Source: Diogma glabrata (Eukaryota > Arthropoda > Insecta > Diptera > Cylindrotomidae). From it: a stretch of 64,000 nt of DNA. Every line of letters begins with the position of its first letter. Positions within the stretch are counted from its first letter, which is position 1. Shown piece by piece: positions 47,540-59,446 of the stretch. A model generated the notes under the pieces. That model did no database searches. It was not told the origin of the DNA and worked only from the letters and a program-made list of their open reading frames with translations. Location of the stretch: NCBI GenBank assembly GCA_963693315.1, contig OY856188.1, forward strand, positions 163,514,002-163,578,001, written 5' to 3'. A program made the translations under genes and the position numbers.

Positions 47540-47800
47540 AAAGTTGACTCCGGCTTAAGACAAGATGATGCTATTTTCTCTACACTTTTAAAACTGGCCT
47601 TGAAATATGTGGCAGCAAAATAAAACTAACAAAAATGTCTTGTTATTAAAATCAGTACATATGATCTCGTATACTGATGATATTGTCGTCCTTGGCAGAA
47701 GTGAATCTTTAAGAAGTGAGACTTCAAGTCGCTTGAGACGGGCGATAGACGATTTGGTCCGCCAAAAAATTATGATAAAATCAAACATATGATGTTGAGG
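47540..47800 (+). pseudogene. Reverse transcriptase relic (RTE-like)
   Basis: Broken frames read SGLRQDDAIFSTLLKLALKY, then YTDDIVVLGRS and a helical segment. These correspond to the TGLRQGDALSPLLFNLALE and YADDI RT motifs common in RTE-type non-LTR elements. In-frame stops lie between the two blocks. A shorter relic of the same segment is at about 61125-61200. Confidence 0.65.
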
Positions 47801-48504
47801 AAAATGATTTGCTGTGCGGCGAAAAAGGAACCAAGGGAATTGAATCCTTTTAATATTTGTAATCGAAGCTTGACTGAAACAACGGCTCGAATAAACCTGT
47901 TCTTAAATCATCGTATGTTTCAACTAACAAACTCAAGATATACAATACAAGACATTAATTAGACAAGTGACGATATATAGGCTCAAACGTAAAGCCGGTT
48001 TAGAGTCTGGAATAATTAAAAAATTACCGTCAGTTCATTAGAGAGTGAGCGACCGCGTGGTAGACCATGACTACAATGCAACACTGACGCAATGAATAGT
48101 AATAAAATAATTTATAATTCTGTTTTATGGGTAGAAGAAAAAAAATAAAAACAAAAAATAACAGAATATAATTTTCAAATAGGAGTCGGAGTCGACAAAT
48201 TTTTTGATTATTTTACCGACTCCGACTCGTTACTAGAAAATTCGTCCCGACTCCGACTACTCAGCCCTGGCTTGAAGCAGTGAGGCAGTGTCAACTGCAT
48301 CATTACCCCGAAAACCGAACGACAGTTAATATTGCTTAGAATTAGTCAATCTATCTATTCCTATACTTACTAATATTTTAACTTTTAGGGGATATAAACT
48401 ATCAACTATTTCTAGCAAGCATCCATTTGAATATAAAAGCCGCGCTGACCGTAGAGTGAAAAATTACAATAAGAATTTAAAACCGTAAACATATTTTTTA
48501 ATAG

Positions 48505-48646
48505 TGAATTCTTTTCGACTGTACCGAACAAGTTCCAACATCGAATTTCGTATTCTTTTAAAATGAATTTCAATACAAAAAAAAATAATTCGGTGTTGGA
48601 ACTGTATTGAAATTTGTTCGGAACAGTTAAAAAGAATTCACTCTAA
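48505..48646. mobile_element. Palindromic MITE, about 142 bp
   Basis: The arms contain AGTGAATTCTTTTCGACTGT and TTCCAACATCGAATT with the inverted counterparts. Same family as 5870-6019. Confidence 0.75.
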
Positions 48647-48776
48647 GTAAGAACAGTAATCCACAAAAATTTAGAATAAAGTATTTATGTATATTTGATA
48701 TTATATAAGCAAATTTACAACACATCGATTGATTAAAAAATTAAATCCATAAGTTAAATAATTTTACATAGCATTA

Positions 48777-49193
48777 TTTATTAAATTGTTAAAATATAAT
48801 ACAAACTTATAATAGTTCTGTAAAATCACGGTACTTACATTTATGCTAATTCAATTTGCTAAAACAAAATAGTTTTGAAAATATGTACCTTTTATTCTAA
48901 AGATACTATTATAGAATCGTTTGATAAAATTTACTTTTACGTTATTTGTAATAAATGTATAATAATTAATTAATCTTAAATGCGTGACATAATTTTCTTT
49001 AAATGTATAGTTAAAACTACAAGTCCTATTTGTACCCTTAGTTTAACTTGTTTGTTTCAATTCATATTCAGTAAAAATATGTGAAATTGTGTTTAATATA
49101 AACTTATGAATAGTTTCTAGTTATTCTAAAATTATCTGTTATACAATTACATATTAAAATATTGCTGCAATGCAATATTTGATTTTAATCTGT
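48777..49193 (-). other. Probable 3' UTR of the B52-like gene
   Basis: AT-rich DNA downstream of the stop codon. AATAAA signals on the minus strand occur at about 48891-48896 and 48777-48782; either could end the mRNA. Confidence 0.5.
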
Positions 49194-52100
49194 TTAATCA
49201 TCCATACTTTCATTGTTTCTTTCAGGAGATCTGTCTCCATTGTCTTTGGGTGATTCTGATCTTGACTTTCGGTCTTTATCATTTGAAATGGATCTATCGC
49301 GAGATCGGTCTCTTGAAAGAGATTTATCCTTTGACTTAGAACGAGATCTTGACCTAGAATCATGTTTTGAACGAGATCGGGAACGGGATTCTCGTTTTAA
49401 AGACCGGGAGCGAGATTTAGATTTTGATTTCGAGTTTTCTCTAGATTTTCTGCAAGAATACATTACAGAAATATTTAATTATTCACTGTGTATAAATATA
49501 ACTTACATTGATCGGGACCGAGATCTTGATTTTTGAACAGACTTAGATTTAGATCTAGCTCCACGGGATTTGGAACGGCTTCGAGATTTAGAGCGGCTAT
49601 TGGACCTATATATAAGCAAATTATATTTTAAGTTATGAATAAAGTGCAACAATTGCTACATACCTAGAGCGTGAACGTCTGCGTGATCGAGATCTGGATC
49701 GGCTGCTTGATGATCTAGAGCGTCTACGTCGAGTACCATTTCCACTACCACCTCCACTTCCTCGTCGATCTTCAACCAGGCGTACACGGCGACCATTTAA
49801 ATCAGTGTTGTCCAGCTTCTCAATTGCAGTTTTCATATCGTTGTATGAAGCAAATTCTACGACACTGGTAAAATAAGTAAAATGAATTTCGCTGTAAAAA
49901 AAATGTCGCAATGTTATTTACCCCTCGTTTCTTCGTTGTTTGTGGGCATCGGCGTAAGTTACCTCTCCGGCTTGCCGCATATAATCTTTAAGATCCTGTT
50001 TAAGTAAACCAATTCAAATTAAATTATTTTAAGAAAAAGTAGATTGTTAAAAATATTAAACTAACATTTCTTTAAAAACAATGACAAACCGAAACTTAAA
50101 ACTATAGCTATAAAAATAATTAATATTCGATTGAAGTATGTTAATTTAATTACATATATCAATATGGTTTATAAAGGGCACCATAGCTCTTCGACATTTA
50201 AAATGACATAATACTGTACAAGCATGTTTTAACTTAACTTATTCAGGCTTAAAAAGTATTTAGTATTATAATATTTAAAGTAAATTCATAGAACGTGCAA
50301 TATCATATCAAAGTGTAGTCACTTTGCTATGTTGTTGCACTTTCTAGAAATTTACTTTAAATAATATAATACTAAATACTTTAGTCTGAATTTTTAGATG
50401 ATTTTACACCTATTAAGTGTTGCATGAATCGAGCACGAATTGCTAATGGCAATTTCGTTTAAAACATTTAATTAACTACCTTAAATTCATATTTCCTATA
50501 AGATTCAAAATCAAAAATATTAATCGAATACATTTGTAATAAGTCCGTTCCGTTAGTGTCGGTTTTTTGTATATCTTTAATCCCCTGTAAATCCACACAT
50601 TGAACATTATTTTTGTAAGATTGGGTAAATTCTTGCCTCTCCTAAACTGTCTTATCCATGATAGTTATCCAACGCCATAGTAATCGAGAATCAAAAGGAA
50701 TTTTCCAGTCACCTTCATACGCTTTGTATTTACTGTAATCGATTAATTTTCTTGAGCAATCCAATTTAAGTATAGTTAATTAAATTTAAAGATTTTTAAA
50801 GAAATGTTAATTCATATAAACAATATGATTAAATCTTCATACCTTATGAAGATTTTGTTTTTCTTTTCTTAATATTCTTTCAAATATTAATAATTATATT
50901 ATGAAAATATGTTTGCCATTTAAATCAACCATATTACCTTGTGGTTAGCTTATGAAATTATTTCTATAGGCATGACTTTGAACCACACAAAATGCATCCT
51001 CGCCACCACAAGGGGATGAATAGATGTTTATGGATGAACCTTATTGATTTTAGAAGGAGAAACCAAGATGTCGGTAGATTATGCTCTCGCCAAAAATCAT
51101 CTCATCGCTTAGTTTATAGTGTTAATTAATTTGAAAATATATATTTATTTAAATTTTTTACCACCAACAGGCATACATGTCTTGACCCAACCTTGCTTCA
51201 TTGATTTTGTTTAGGGAAGAATTTATTCTTAATATAACGTCACATCTGAGATCCGGATCACAGACCATAATTTATGTTTCGATCAGAGAGAAGAAAGGCC
51301 CTATATTATTGGTGAAGTTTCATCTTTCACTTTCAAAGAGTCGTCTTTTAATTTTTCTCTCGTTCACTCACCATGGACCAGACACAGTCCTTAGTCAGTC
51401 AGCGACCCCAAATAGGAGGCTTTCTTCGAAAAAATATTAAGATTGTTTTTTTTACTTTTTACTTCTAAAATTTTTTATATTTAAAAAAAAATTAAATATT
51501 TTTACTTTTCTATGAAAAATATTTAAATTGCAATTAAAATAATAGCATGCAAAAAACTAAAAGGGAACTACTACTTAAAATTTCTTATGGTTCTCCCAAA
51601 CACATAAGGTGCTTAATGAATAAAATTTAAATTAAAAAGGATGGATATAATTAAAGATGTTCAAATTTCGATATTTTTTAAATTATTCAAAAATTATATT
51701 AGTAGTTGGACTTCATTAAACATTTGAAAGGATTCAGCTGTATATGAACGACGAATGTATCCTACCAACATCAATTAAACCTATTCGAAGTGAAAAGAAA
51801 CCCTCATCAAAGACGCCATGGTGCATTTGTTTTCAGAAACTACTACGTCAGTCAACGGGGATATAGCTCCTAATTGATCGACACCCAAGAAACAAATCCG
51901 CTGATTAGGTTTGTGCAAATAACAACTGGAATCATTCAAATGCTTAATGAAATACACATTTTGTATCTACTTTTTCAACATCTTCAAATATAGATTATAT
52001 TATTATATATATATTCCTAATTTTAATTTAAGACAGAAAAATAGAATGTTACATACCTGCCAGCTTACACCACTCGAAAGATTCTCAACAATCAAACGAT

Positions 52101-55100
52101 ACTCTGTTCTTAATGGTGGTCCGTATCTGGATGAAGACCTCGAATTTTTTTGATATCTTAGTAAGGCACAAGAGTTGTAAAAAAAATATATCATAAATAA
52201 AATTAGTTAATACTCACTTATCATTGTATCTGCCACCACCACCTCTACGTCTGTCGTATCGATCATACCTATCACGATGCCCATCAGTTCCACGTGCCGT
52301 CCCTCTAGCCGGTTCAACAACAACTCTAAGTAAAAAAAATTAAAAAGGTTATATTTCCTGTTTGTATTTTATTTTTAAAATAAAATGGGCTACAGGCAGA
52401 CTATAGGCAACATGTGTTACAAGTTACAACACATTTAAACCTTTAAAACCTAGATTCCACCACATCATTTAATTTTTGAACAAATACAAATACGAAAAAT
52501 TACAAAATTAATGTTGTTGCGTGTTAACATGTTATACATAATGTAATATTTTACCATACAATATAATACGAACTGTGGGGTTGCTAAAAGTGTGGCACTA
52601 GATAGCTGTCTACCCCTAATGACAGCCCTGGTGACATGAGATATCTTAAGTTGCGTTAACTCTATATTAATAGCATGGACTGGAGCACGCAGGGATGCCA
52701 CATCCGTAGATCAAAAATATATAAATCAACAAAAATATCTCCATGCGTATGCATTATCCATTTATTATTTTCTAAATTATCAATCACACTTACTATCGAT
52801 TAATAGGACTACTTAAGTGGAAATCGAAGACGGGTCTGCCGAGATCAAATTTAATTGCCTTACCAACAACCACAGCCATTTAATTCTTCAGTCAATCGCA
52901 ATATTTAGAATTTTTATCAAAATGAGAATTAATTTTATTAGGGTGTTGTTTAATTAATGTCTTGAAATATAATCGAGATGCTGGAATATCACATACATTT
53001 AACGATATTGAATCCAAATGAGTTGAAGTTTTCAGTGTTTAGCTGGAATTAGAATTTAAAATTAACAAACAGATGTGTGAATTTTTTAGATTAGGTTAAA
53101 CCTATTTGTATTATATTTTCATTTATTTGTGGTTTCTCATGATTAATAGAAAATTTTAAACCGTTGTGCTATTATTAAAAAATAATAATAAAAAGTTGGT
53201 CAAATCTCATGAGTAAAAAAAACTCATACACTGTGCGTGCAACCACCCTTAAGGATGAAAATTACATAAAACAGAAATAGAATTCCATATAAATTTTACA
53301 GCAACAGAATTTTTTGTTGTTTTAATGTGAATGTCCGGCTGTAGGTAAACAGTTTGAGCAATTTGCTCAGTTTTATGGTTTCAATCAGATAATAGACCAG
53401 TCTACCAGAGTCCCTGACATGCCTGGACATTGTAGTAACTGACTATTTAGTTTTGACACCTAATCCTTCTTTAATACAATTTAATGGTTTATATTCTTTA
53501 GGTGGATGAGATCATAATTTGATCTGCACAAATTGAATGGTCCGTTCCTCTAGAAGCGTAATTATCTTTCTCGTAATTATTTTATTCGAGACTCAATATT
53601 TGCTGCTTCTAATTTTTTCAGAAATAATACGCAGTTTGTTCCAAAAGATTGATCGTCCCGAAGGCTGATGTAAGGTTTTCAACAAAATGCAAAAAAAAAA
53701 AAAACGATAAATTAAAAAAAGGTTTGTTCAAACTTATGTAAACCTTAGATTGTGCCGTATAGAAACAAAATGGATGTAGGGAACTAATAGACGGAAAGAA
53801 ACATTTATTAGGAAAAACCACTTCTAAATTCGTGATTCGTTTGTTTTGTATTGTATTTGAATTTATCTTAAGTAGAAATTTGAGTGTGGGTATGTAGACT
53901 TTTAGCTTTCCCCAGGAGATAGTTCTCTACAATAGAGAGATAACAGGAGAGATAATGGTACAAAATCGCTACCCAGAGGAGTATTTTTATTTGTATGTAA
54001 AAGCATTTATTTGTATGTAAAAGCAACGATGTTTTTACGAAATATGATCCGCTTCTTGACAATTATTCTAAGAAATATATAAATTCTATTATTAATAATG
54101 TATTGAATTTTATGATTCTGTAACATACAATAACTTGAATGTTTGGGTTGTCTTCAAGTTGGATGGTGGGTGTTATACATTACAGTGTTACCTTAATAAA
54201 GTCATTTTGCCAGCATTGGAATTGTTAGAGTAATTTGAATTGTTAGCGATAATTAAGTTGTTGGATAACTGAGGGTTGTCTTTGTTAATAATGATGATAT
54301 TGTTGTTGATTTGATTGTATAGTTTTTTACGGAATTTCAATTGATAATCTAAATTTTTGCAACTAGTCTTACTGTTTAAATTATAATGTTTTTCAACTAT
54401 TCATTTTTTGTTGTTTTATTTTGCTTTCTAAATAAGAGTCTTAAGATTCGCAGTCAATTGTTTATAATTGTGTATTTTGAGAATTTAACACAAGTTTGTA
54501 TTATATAACGGTAAACTTAGGTATTGTATTGTAATAAGTTAAGTAATTAGGTTTGATTGATCGTTTGATCTATCCTTAGATTATAAAATACACAGGATAA
54601 GTAATATCTTTTTAAGTTGAAGTTATTTTTATTTACATAAAGTAGTGTGCGATTTTAACGTGATAGTATTTCTACTGAAAAAACACAGTAGCCTAGAAAT
54701 TTAAATATCATCGAGGTTTTCCCTTGCTTGACCAGATATGCTACAAAATAACAGACTTGTGTAGAAATTTTGTATTTAACATTTTTACCGATTGGAGAAT
54801 GACCAACCTTATTCAATTTTATTTTATGTTTGTCAAAAGTATTTCGATTAAAATAAAACTGAAATTAAACTGAAAATTTGATCCTAACTAAAATTTTATC
54901 ATGTACGCTTTGGTTTTGTTTTCATTTAAACTAAATTTAAAATGAAATGGATATTGTTTATATGGTTTACTGTTTCAAGTTTTGTTTTAATTTAGAATGA
55001 AATTAAAATGAAATATATATTATTTGGCAGTTACTTCTTTCTGGCAATAGAAGAATAATAATATATTTTTTTTTTCTATAAATGGAAAGAGATAAAAATG

Positions 55101-56516
55101 CTGCATGGAACCCTGTATTTTTGTATTTATTTTTACAGGAGTCTTTTCTTTTGTGGAAATTATTTTCAATGCGAAATTTGAATTTAAAAAACTGTTTCAA
55201 TTTTTTTTAGTTTTATAGTGTACATACACAAATATTACTTATCCTGTATATTTTATAATCTAAGGATCTATCGATCAATCCATTCTAAACCCGTACTGAA
55301 TAATTGTTTTGGTGATATTTGAATCTGAAATCTAATATTACTTGTTAAGGTTTTTTGAAGCGGTTGATATGTTTAATGTTCTAATATTTTAATATAAGAA
55401 TAATATGTTTATGTAAATCTGTTAATTAAGCCGAAATAAACGAATAATAATAATTTCTGTAAAGGGACATATTTTACATTATCACAAAAGCTATACATAT
55501 TTGAAAAATTAGCAAATGCTTCGGCAGTTTTTTGAGGAATATTTGCAATTTCTACATGTCAAAGAACTGAACATCTGTTTTGCAATTTCAGTTTTTCATT
55601 AATTAAAAGAAAAATTTACATTTCGGAAAGAGGTTGATATGAATTTCATGCTTTGTATATTAGGTGCTTTCCAAACGACGACTTATTTGTGGAACGTAAC
55701 TTATTCTAAACTTATTCGAATAAGTATGCTGGCGAGGTGACTTATTTTGTATCTTTCCATAAAAATCTTATCTGATATGTCAAATATACTTTTTACTTAA
55801 TTTAGTTAATATCTGTCATTAGTTTGATCAAACGTTTTTATAAATCAGATTTAAACAGACATAATTATAGGCATTATTGTCTTGAATGATTTTTTTGACA
55901 TTTTTATTATGGCGGCAAATAAGTAATAAGTTTCAAATAAGTCGTCGTTTGGAAAGCACCCTAAAGTCTAAAGCTAATGAAAACCGAATTTCTTAGTGCA
56001 GACTGCAGGATTAGTTCAACTAATGAAAAATAAAACACTTCAATCAATGAAAAATAACAAGATCCCCAATTCAAAACCTAAATATAACAAATATTTTAAT
56101 AATTCAATTTACTTAAAAACAATTTTATCAAAGAGTAATAGTCAACGTAGAAAAAATTTTCGCATTAAAATATATAAAGTCCGTAAACTTAATTTTTGTT
56201 AAACAAAATGTTATCTTGCGACAATGTACAATATTAGCAAATAAAATTGACTTACCTTTCACCCAATAATTCTTTACCATTCAGCTCATACACAGCGTCA
56301 TCTGCATCTCGATAGTCTTCAAATTCCTAAAAGAGCAATAATTAAGTACAAATTCTGCACATAATGCTGAAGTATTATTTAGATTCTTACAACAAACCCA
56401 TAGCCATTTTTGATTAAAATATCGCGTGTTCTTCCGTAACCTTTAAAAAATCTTTCAAGGTCCCTTTCCCGGACTCCATACGGCAATCCACCTACATAAA
56501 CACGGGATCCCACCAT
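49194..56516 (-). CDS. B52: Serine/arginine-rich splicing factor, B52/SRp55 orthologue
   Basis: Eight coding exons (minus strand): 56516-56391, 56326-56256, 52325-52218, 52156-52057, 49995-49922, 49864-49664, 49605-49507, 49449-49194, all with GT..AG introns; total 1035 bp, 344 aa. RRM1 starts [11 protein letters not shown] (RNP2 at 5-11, RNP1 NGYGFVEF at 37-44). An RGG/Tyr-rich linker (about 77-101) follows. RRM2 is the SR-protein pseudo-RRM with the invariant SWQDLKD (133-139). From about residue 196 an RS domain runs to the end, finishing NNESMDD. This matches the layout of Drosophila B52 closely. SR proteins bind exonic enhancers and act in constitutive and alternative splicing in the nucleus. 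Introns 2 (3.9 kb) and 4 (2.1 kb) are long and filled with repeats; the others are 57-64 bp. A 5' UTR intron (56681-56518) is likely. Confidence 0.95.
50241..50391. ncRNA. Long near-perfect hairpin in B52 intron 4
   Basis: Arms 50241-50315 and 50320-50391 pair over about 72 bases with roughly ten scattered mismatches and a TAGT loop. Identical blocks include AGTATTTAGTATTAT and TTTAAAGTAAATT. It could be a primary microRNA or hairpin-RNA precursor (the stem is longer than usual for a microRNA), a splicing-relevant structure, or an unknown MITE. Expression is unknown. Confidence 0.5.
50468..50779 (-). pseudogene. Coding-like stretch in B52 intron 4, unrecognised
   Basis: On the minus strand a 104-codon frame has only one stop (TAG) before its terminal TAA, despite AT-rich surroundings. 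It reads for example [20 protein letters not shown] before the stop and [17 protein letters not shown] after it. The composition (Trp, Cys, mixed charge) looks like real protein rather than translated intron. I do not recognise the family. It may be a retropseudogene, a decayed nested gene or an alternative exon whose TAG would truncate B52. No ATG sits at the start. Confidence 0.4.
50780..52056. other. Remainder of B52 intron 4
   Basis: AT-rich intron. Short frames at about 51000-51130 and 51200-51440 have mixed composition and may be further decayed coding DNA, but nothing was recognised. Confidence 0.4.
53330..53830 (+). pseudogene. Non-LTR endonuclease fossil in B52 intron 2
   Basis: Parallels about 2755-3370 of the first non-LTR element. 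It includes the [14 protein letters not shown] region and a decayed counterpart of GGSDHNLI, ending near AAATTCGTGATTCG. Many indels and stops. It is antisense to the host gene. Confidence 0.7.
54555..55280. mobile_element. MITE of about 726 bp in B52 intron 2
   Basis: The terminal inverted repeats contain GATTGATCG, ATCCTTAGATTATAAAATA and CAGGATAAGTAATAT, about 50 bp at each end with few mismatches. Non-coding AT-rich interior. Confidence 0.75.
55663..55960. mobile_element. MITE of 298 bp in B52 intron 2
   Basis: Perfect terminal inverted repeats begin GGTGCTTTCCAAACGACG and continue ACTTATTTG. They are flanked by TTA on the left and CTA on the right. Ends and size fit a PIF/Harbinger-like or Tc1-like MITE; the target duplication is not clean. 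Confidence 0.8.
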
Positions 56517-57213
56517 ACTATCAAAAATAAAAATTGGTTTTAAATCTTGCAACTAACGTATTATATTGAAAAATATATATAACGCGTCTTCTGTGTAACA
56601 AAATGGCGAAACGCCGCATTATTTTCACTACGTAATTAGTAGAAAATAAATCATTTAAACTAAACAAATTTATTTACTTACTTGAAGTAAAGACAACTTA
56701 AATCTTGAAAAAATTTATGACCTTTTAATTGTTATTTACTTTTTCAACAAAAACAAAACTTTAAAACACTTCTAGGTAACTTGCTAGACGGCAGACTATT
56801 AATTAATCAAAATTTAATTTTAATTGAAAAACGGAAGTTTGAGGTTTTGATTATGGCAGCGTGATGGCGGAATGCTACCAAGCAGAGGACACGTTCGTAG
56901 CAACTATAAATTATAGCACAAAATTTAATAGGTGGTTGATTTGTTTCACAGATTTATATTTATAATAATAGATTTATAATAAATAGTTGCGAATGAGATT
57001 TTTTGTAATAATTAATTGATTCCGATTGAGAGATTGATAGATTCAGCAATTTTTTGGAATTCTAGTTCAGTGGAATTAATAATACTGACAGTTACATAGG
57101 TGTAGTTGCAAATTGTGGTGTTGTCGTTTCATAGAAGTATTATTCATTCAGTCTATCTTTTATTAAACTTTTTGTATTACGGCTGTGAAGTGAAAACCTT
57201 ATTTAAAAAAAAT
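56517..57213. promoter_or_regulatory. Divergent promoter region between B52 and the Past1-like gene
   Basis: About 0.7 kb separate the two start codons. On the minus strand a strong donor (GTAAGTAA at 56681 downward) and an acceptor TAG one base before the B52 ATG imply a 164-bp 5' UTR intron, so the B52 transcript starts upstream of 56682. No TATA box was identified. The shared region may hold a bidirectional promoter. Confidence 0.5.
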
Positions 57214-58441
57214 ATGTTTAGTTGGTTAAAACGTGAAGGGAAACAACCCCAAGAAGTTGTAGAAAATGTAGTTGGTGAATTAAAAAAAATTTATAAATCA
57301 AAATTACTTCCATTGGAAGAACATTATCAGTTTCATGATTTTCATTCCCCGAAACTGGAAGATCCGGATTTTGATGCTAAACCCATGATTTTATTAGTTG
57401 GGCAGTATTCAACGGGAAAAACAACATTTATTAGGTATTTACTAGAACGAGATTTTCCAGGAATTCGAATAGGGCCCGAACCAACAACAGATAGATTTAT
57501 TGCTGTTATGTTTGATGAAAAAGAGGGCGTAATTCCGGGAAATGCTTTGGTGGTAGACCCATCGAAGCAGTTTAAACCTTTAAGCAAATACGGAAATGCT
57601 TTTCTAAATCGTTTTCAATGTTCGACAGTCAACTCACCGGTCTTAAATGCAATATCGATAGTAGACACACCAGGAATATTATCGGGCGAGAAACAGAGAA
57701 CAGATCGAGGCTATGATTTTACTGGAGTTTTAGAATGGTTTGCTGAACGTGTGGATAGAATTATACTATTGTTCGATGCACACAAATTAGATATTTCAGA
57801 TGAGTTTCGACGGTCTATCGAAGCACTGAAAGGACATGACGATAAAATAAGAATAATCTTGAATAAAGCTGATATGATTGACCATCAACAATTAATGAGG
57901 GTTTATGGAGCCTTGATGTGGTCGCTGGGCAAAGTTTTGCAGACTCCAGAAGTAGCTCGAGTATATATTGGATCTTTTTGGGATCAACCTCTCCGATACG
58001 ACGGTAATAGACGTTTGTTTGAAGATGAGGAACAAGATTTATTTCGTGATTTGCAGTCATTACCAAGAAATGCTGCATTAAGAAAACTAAATGACTTAAT
58101 TAAAAGAGCACGACTGGCCAAAGTTCATGCCTACATAATATCAGAATTACGCAAAGAAATGCCTTCTGTTTTTGGAAAAGAGGGCAAAAAAAAAGATTTG
58201 ATAAAAAATCTTGGACAAATTTTTGATAAAATTCAAAGAGAACACCAAATTTCACCTGGAGATTTTCCAGATTTAAAGAAAATGCAAGAAAAATTGCAAT
58301 ATCAAGATTTTACAAAATTTCATTCACTGAAACCAATGTATTTGGAGATTGTAGATGAAATGCTAGCTAAAAATATATCCAGACTAATGGAAATGATTCC
58401 TCACGAAGAACCAAATATTATCTCTGGAACAGTTATTAAAG
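57214..58441 (+). CDS. Past1: EHD-family dynamin-like ATPase, Past1 orthologue, first coding exon (partial)
   Basis: 409 codons starting MFSWLKREGK, the usual EHD N-terminus; an in-frame ATG 36 codons earlier (57106) gives an unlike extension and is less likely. The G domain shows the P-loop GQYSTGKT (63-70), switch TTD (91-93), DTPG (151-154) and NKAD (217-220), with the KPLSKYG loop at 121-127. The helical membrane-binding region follows. EHD proteins bind ATP, oligomerise on endosomal membranes and drive recycling and tubulation. The exon ends with a donor after 58441 (G|GTAGGT, phase 1) at the position where the linker to the EH domain begins. The C-terminal EH domain (about 120 residues) is not encoded before 64000, so the following intron exceeds 5.5 kb. 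Confidence 0.95.
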
Positions 58442-58586
58442 GTAGGTTTCATTTAATTTTTATTTTAACGTGATTAGTTACATCATTCAAAATGACAAGA
58501 TAACAAAATCATATCTACTGTTGTAAATCATGTCTGTTTGAAATACATATATTATTTATTTTGCTTATTATATACATATTTTACAT

Positions 58587-58853
58587 ATATCGTCAGCTTA
58601 ACAGTGAAAGAACGTACATATCTGACTTTTTCGCAATTTTGACTTGAAGACGTTATCGACGCAAATATGAGTTTTTATGATTTTTTCCCTATTTTGGATT
58701 GAATACATAATATTTCGAAATATATTTAAAAGCGTAATAATGCAAAAAAAACTATTATTTTTAGCAAATAGATTACGAATAAAAACGTTTTTTATTCCTC
58801 CTGTAAAATCGTATTTTTGCAGATACGTTCTTTCACTGTTAAGCCAACGATAT
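58587..58853. mobile_element. MITE of about 267 bp in the first intron of the Past1-like gene
   Basis: Inverted termini read ATCGTCAGCTTAACAGTGAA with AGAACGTA following, and the complement at the right end (58820-58853). AT-rich interior; no coding capacity. Confidence 0.8.
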
Positions 58854-59045
58854 GCAATTTTTCAATTTGAATTTACTTGTATTTCCTTGGACCTTGTGGT
58901 AATATTGAATTCTTTATTAGTAAGTAATAGAAGTATTTTATTTATATATATAGGTGGATAAAATATGTAAATCAATTATTCTCAAATATTTTTCACTTGA
59001 GTGAATTTTTATTAAAATGGTTGAAAATATGGGTTTTATCAATAC

Positions 59046-59110
59046 CAGGGCTTCTCAACCGGTGGTCCTCGGACCATTAGTGGCACGCAGACAAAGTTTA
59101 TTTGTCCGCG
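59046..59110 (+). mobile_element. hAT-like terminal sequence, solitary
   Basis: CAGGGCTTCTCAACCGG resembles the CAG.GGTTCTCAACC ends of Charlie/Tip100-type hAT elements. No matching inverted end was found nearby. Confidence 0.4.
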
Positions 59111-59446
59111 ATTTTCTTTATATTTATTGCCAGAGCTTACAATTTTATTTTATTCGATCGCTCTTTTCACTCCTAAAAATAGTGTATTAATTTTTTTTCT
59201 ATGTTATGCAGGCTTATCCATTGTGAAAATGGGTTTTTTCCCCTTGTGTAAAATCATTTTCGCTAAATAACAATTTGTTTTATGGTATTTTTATGTAACT
59301 TTATTAAGTCTTAAAATCAAATAGACTATGAATTTTGAATGCTATGTAATAATTTATAACAAATATCGTTTATATATTTACTATCGTAGAAAAAATTGCG
59401 TTTCCCAACAGCAACATTTTTAATATCCTTACTCGTAACTCGTAAA
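59111..59446. other. AT-rich intronic DNA, nothing recognised
   Basis: May be the interior of the truncated hAT-like element at 59046. No gene. Confidence 0.4.

Larger units (their letters stand above)
44272..48269. mobile_element. Composite hAT-type element with perfect 8-bp target duplications
   Basis: Ends CAGGGCTGCGGAGTCGG and, inverted, CAGGGCTGAGTAGTCGG form terminal inverted repeats rich in GGAGTCGGAGTCG-like phrases. GCTTGAAG flanks both sides (44264-44271 and 48270-48277). An 8-bp duplication and CAG..CTG ends are hAT traits. The 4-kb body has no transposase. It holds a 560-bp palindrome, a 540-bp insertion, a non-LTR 3' fragment and an RTE-like RT relic. A second copy at 59447-61689 shares the same internal cargo, so the cargo was acquired before the copies spread. 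Confidence 0.85.
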
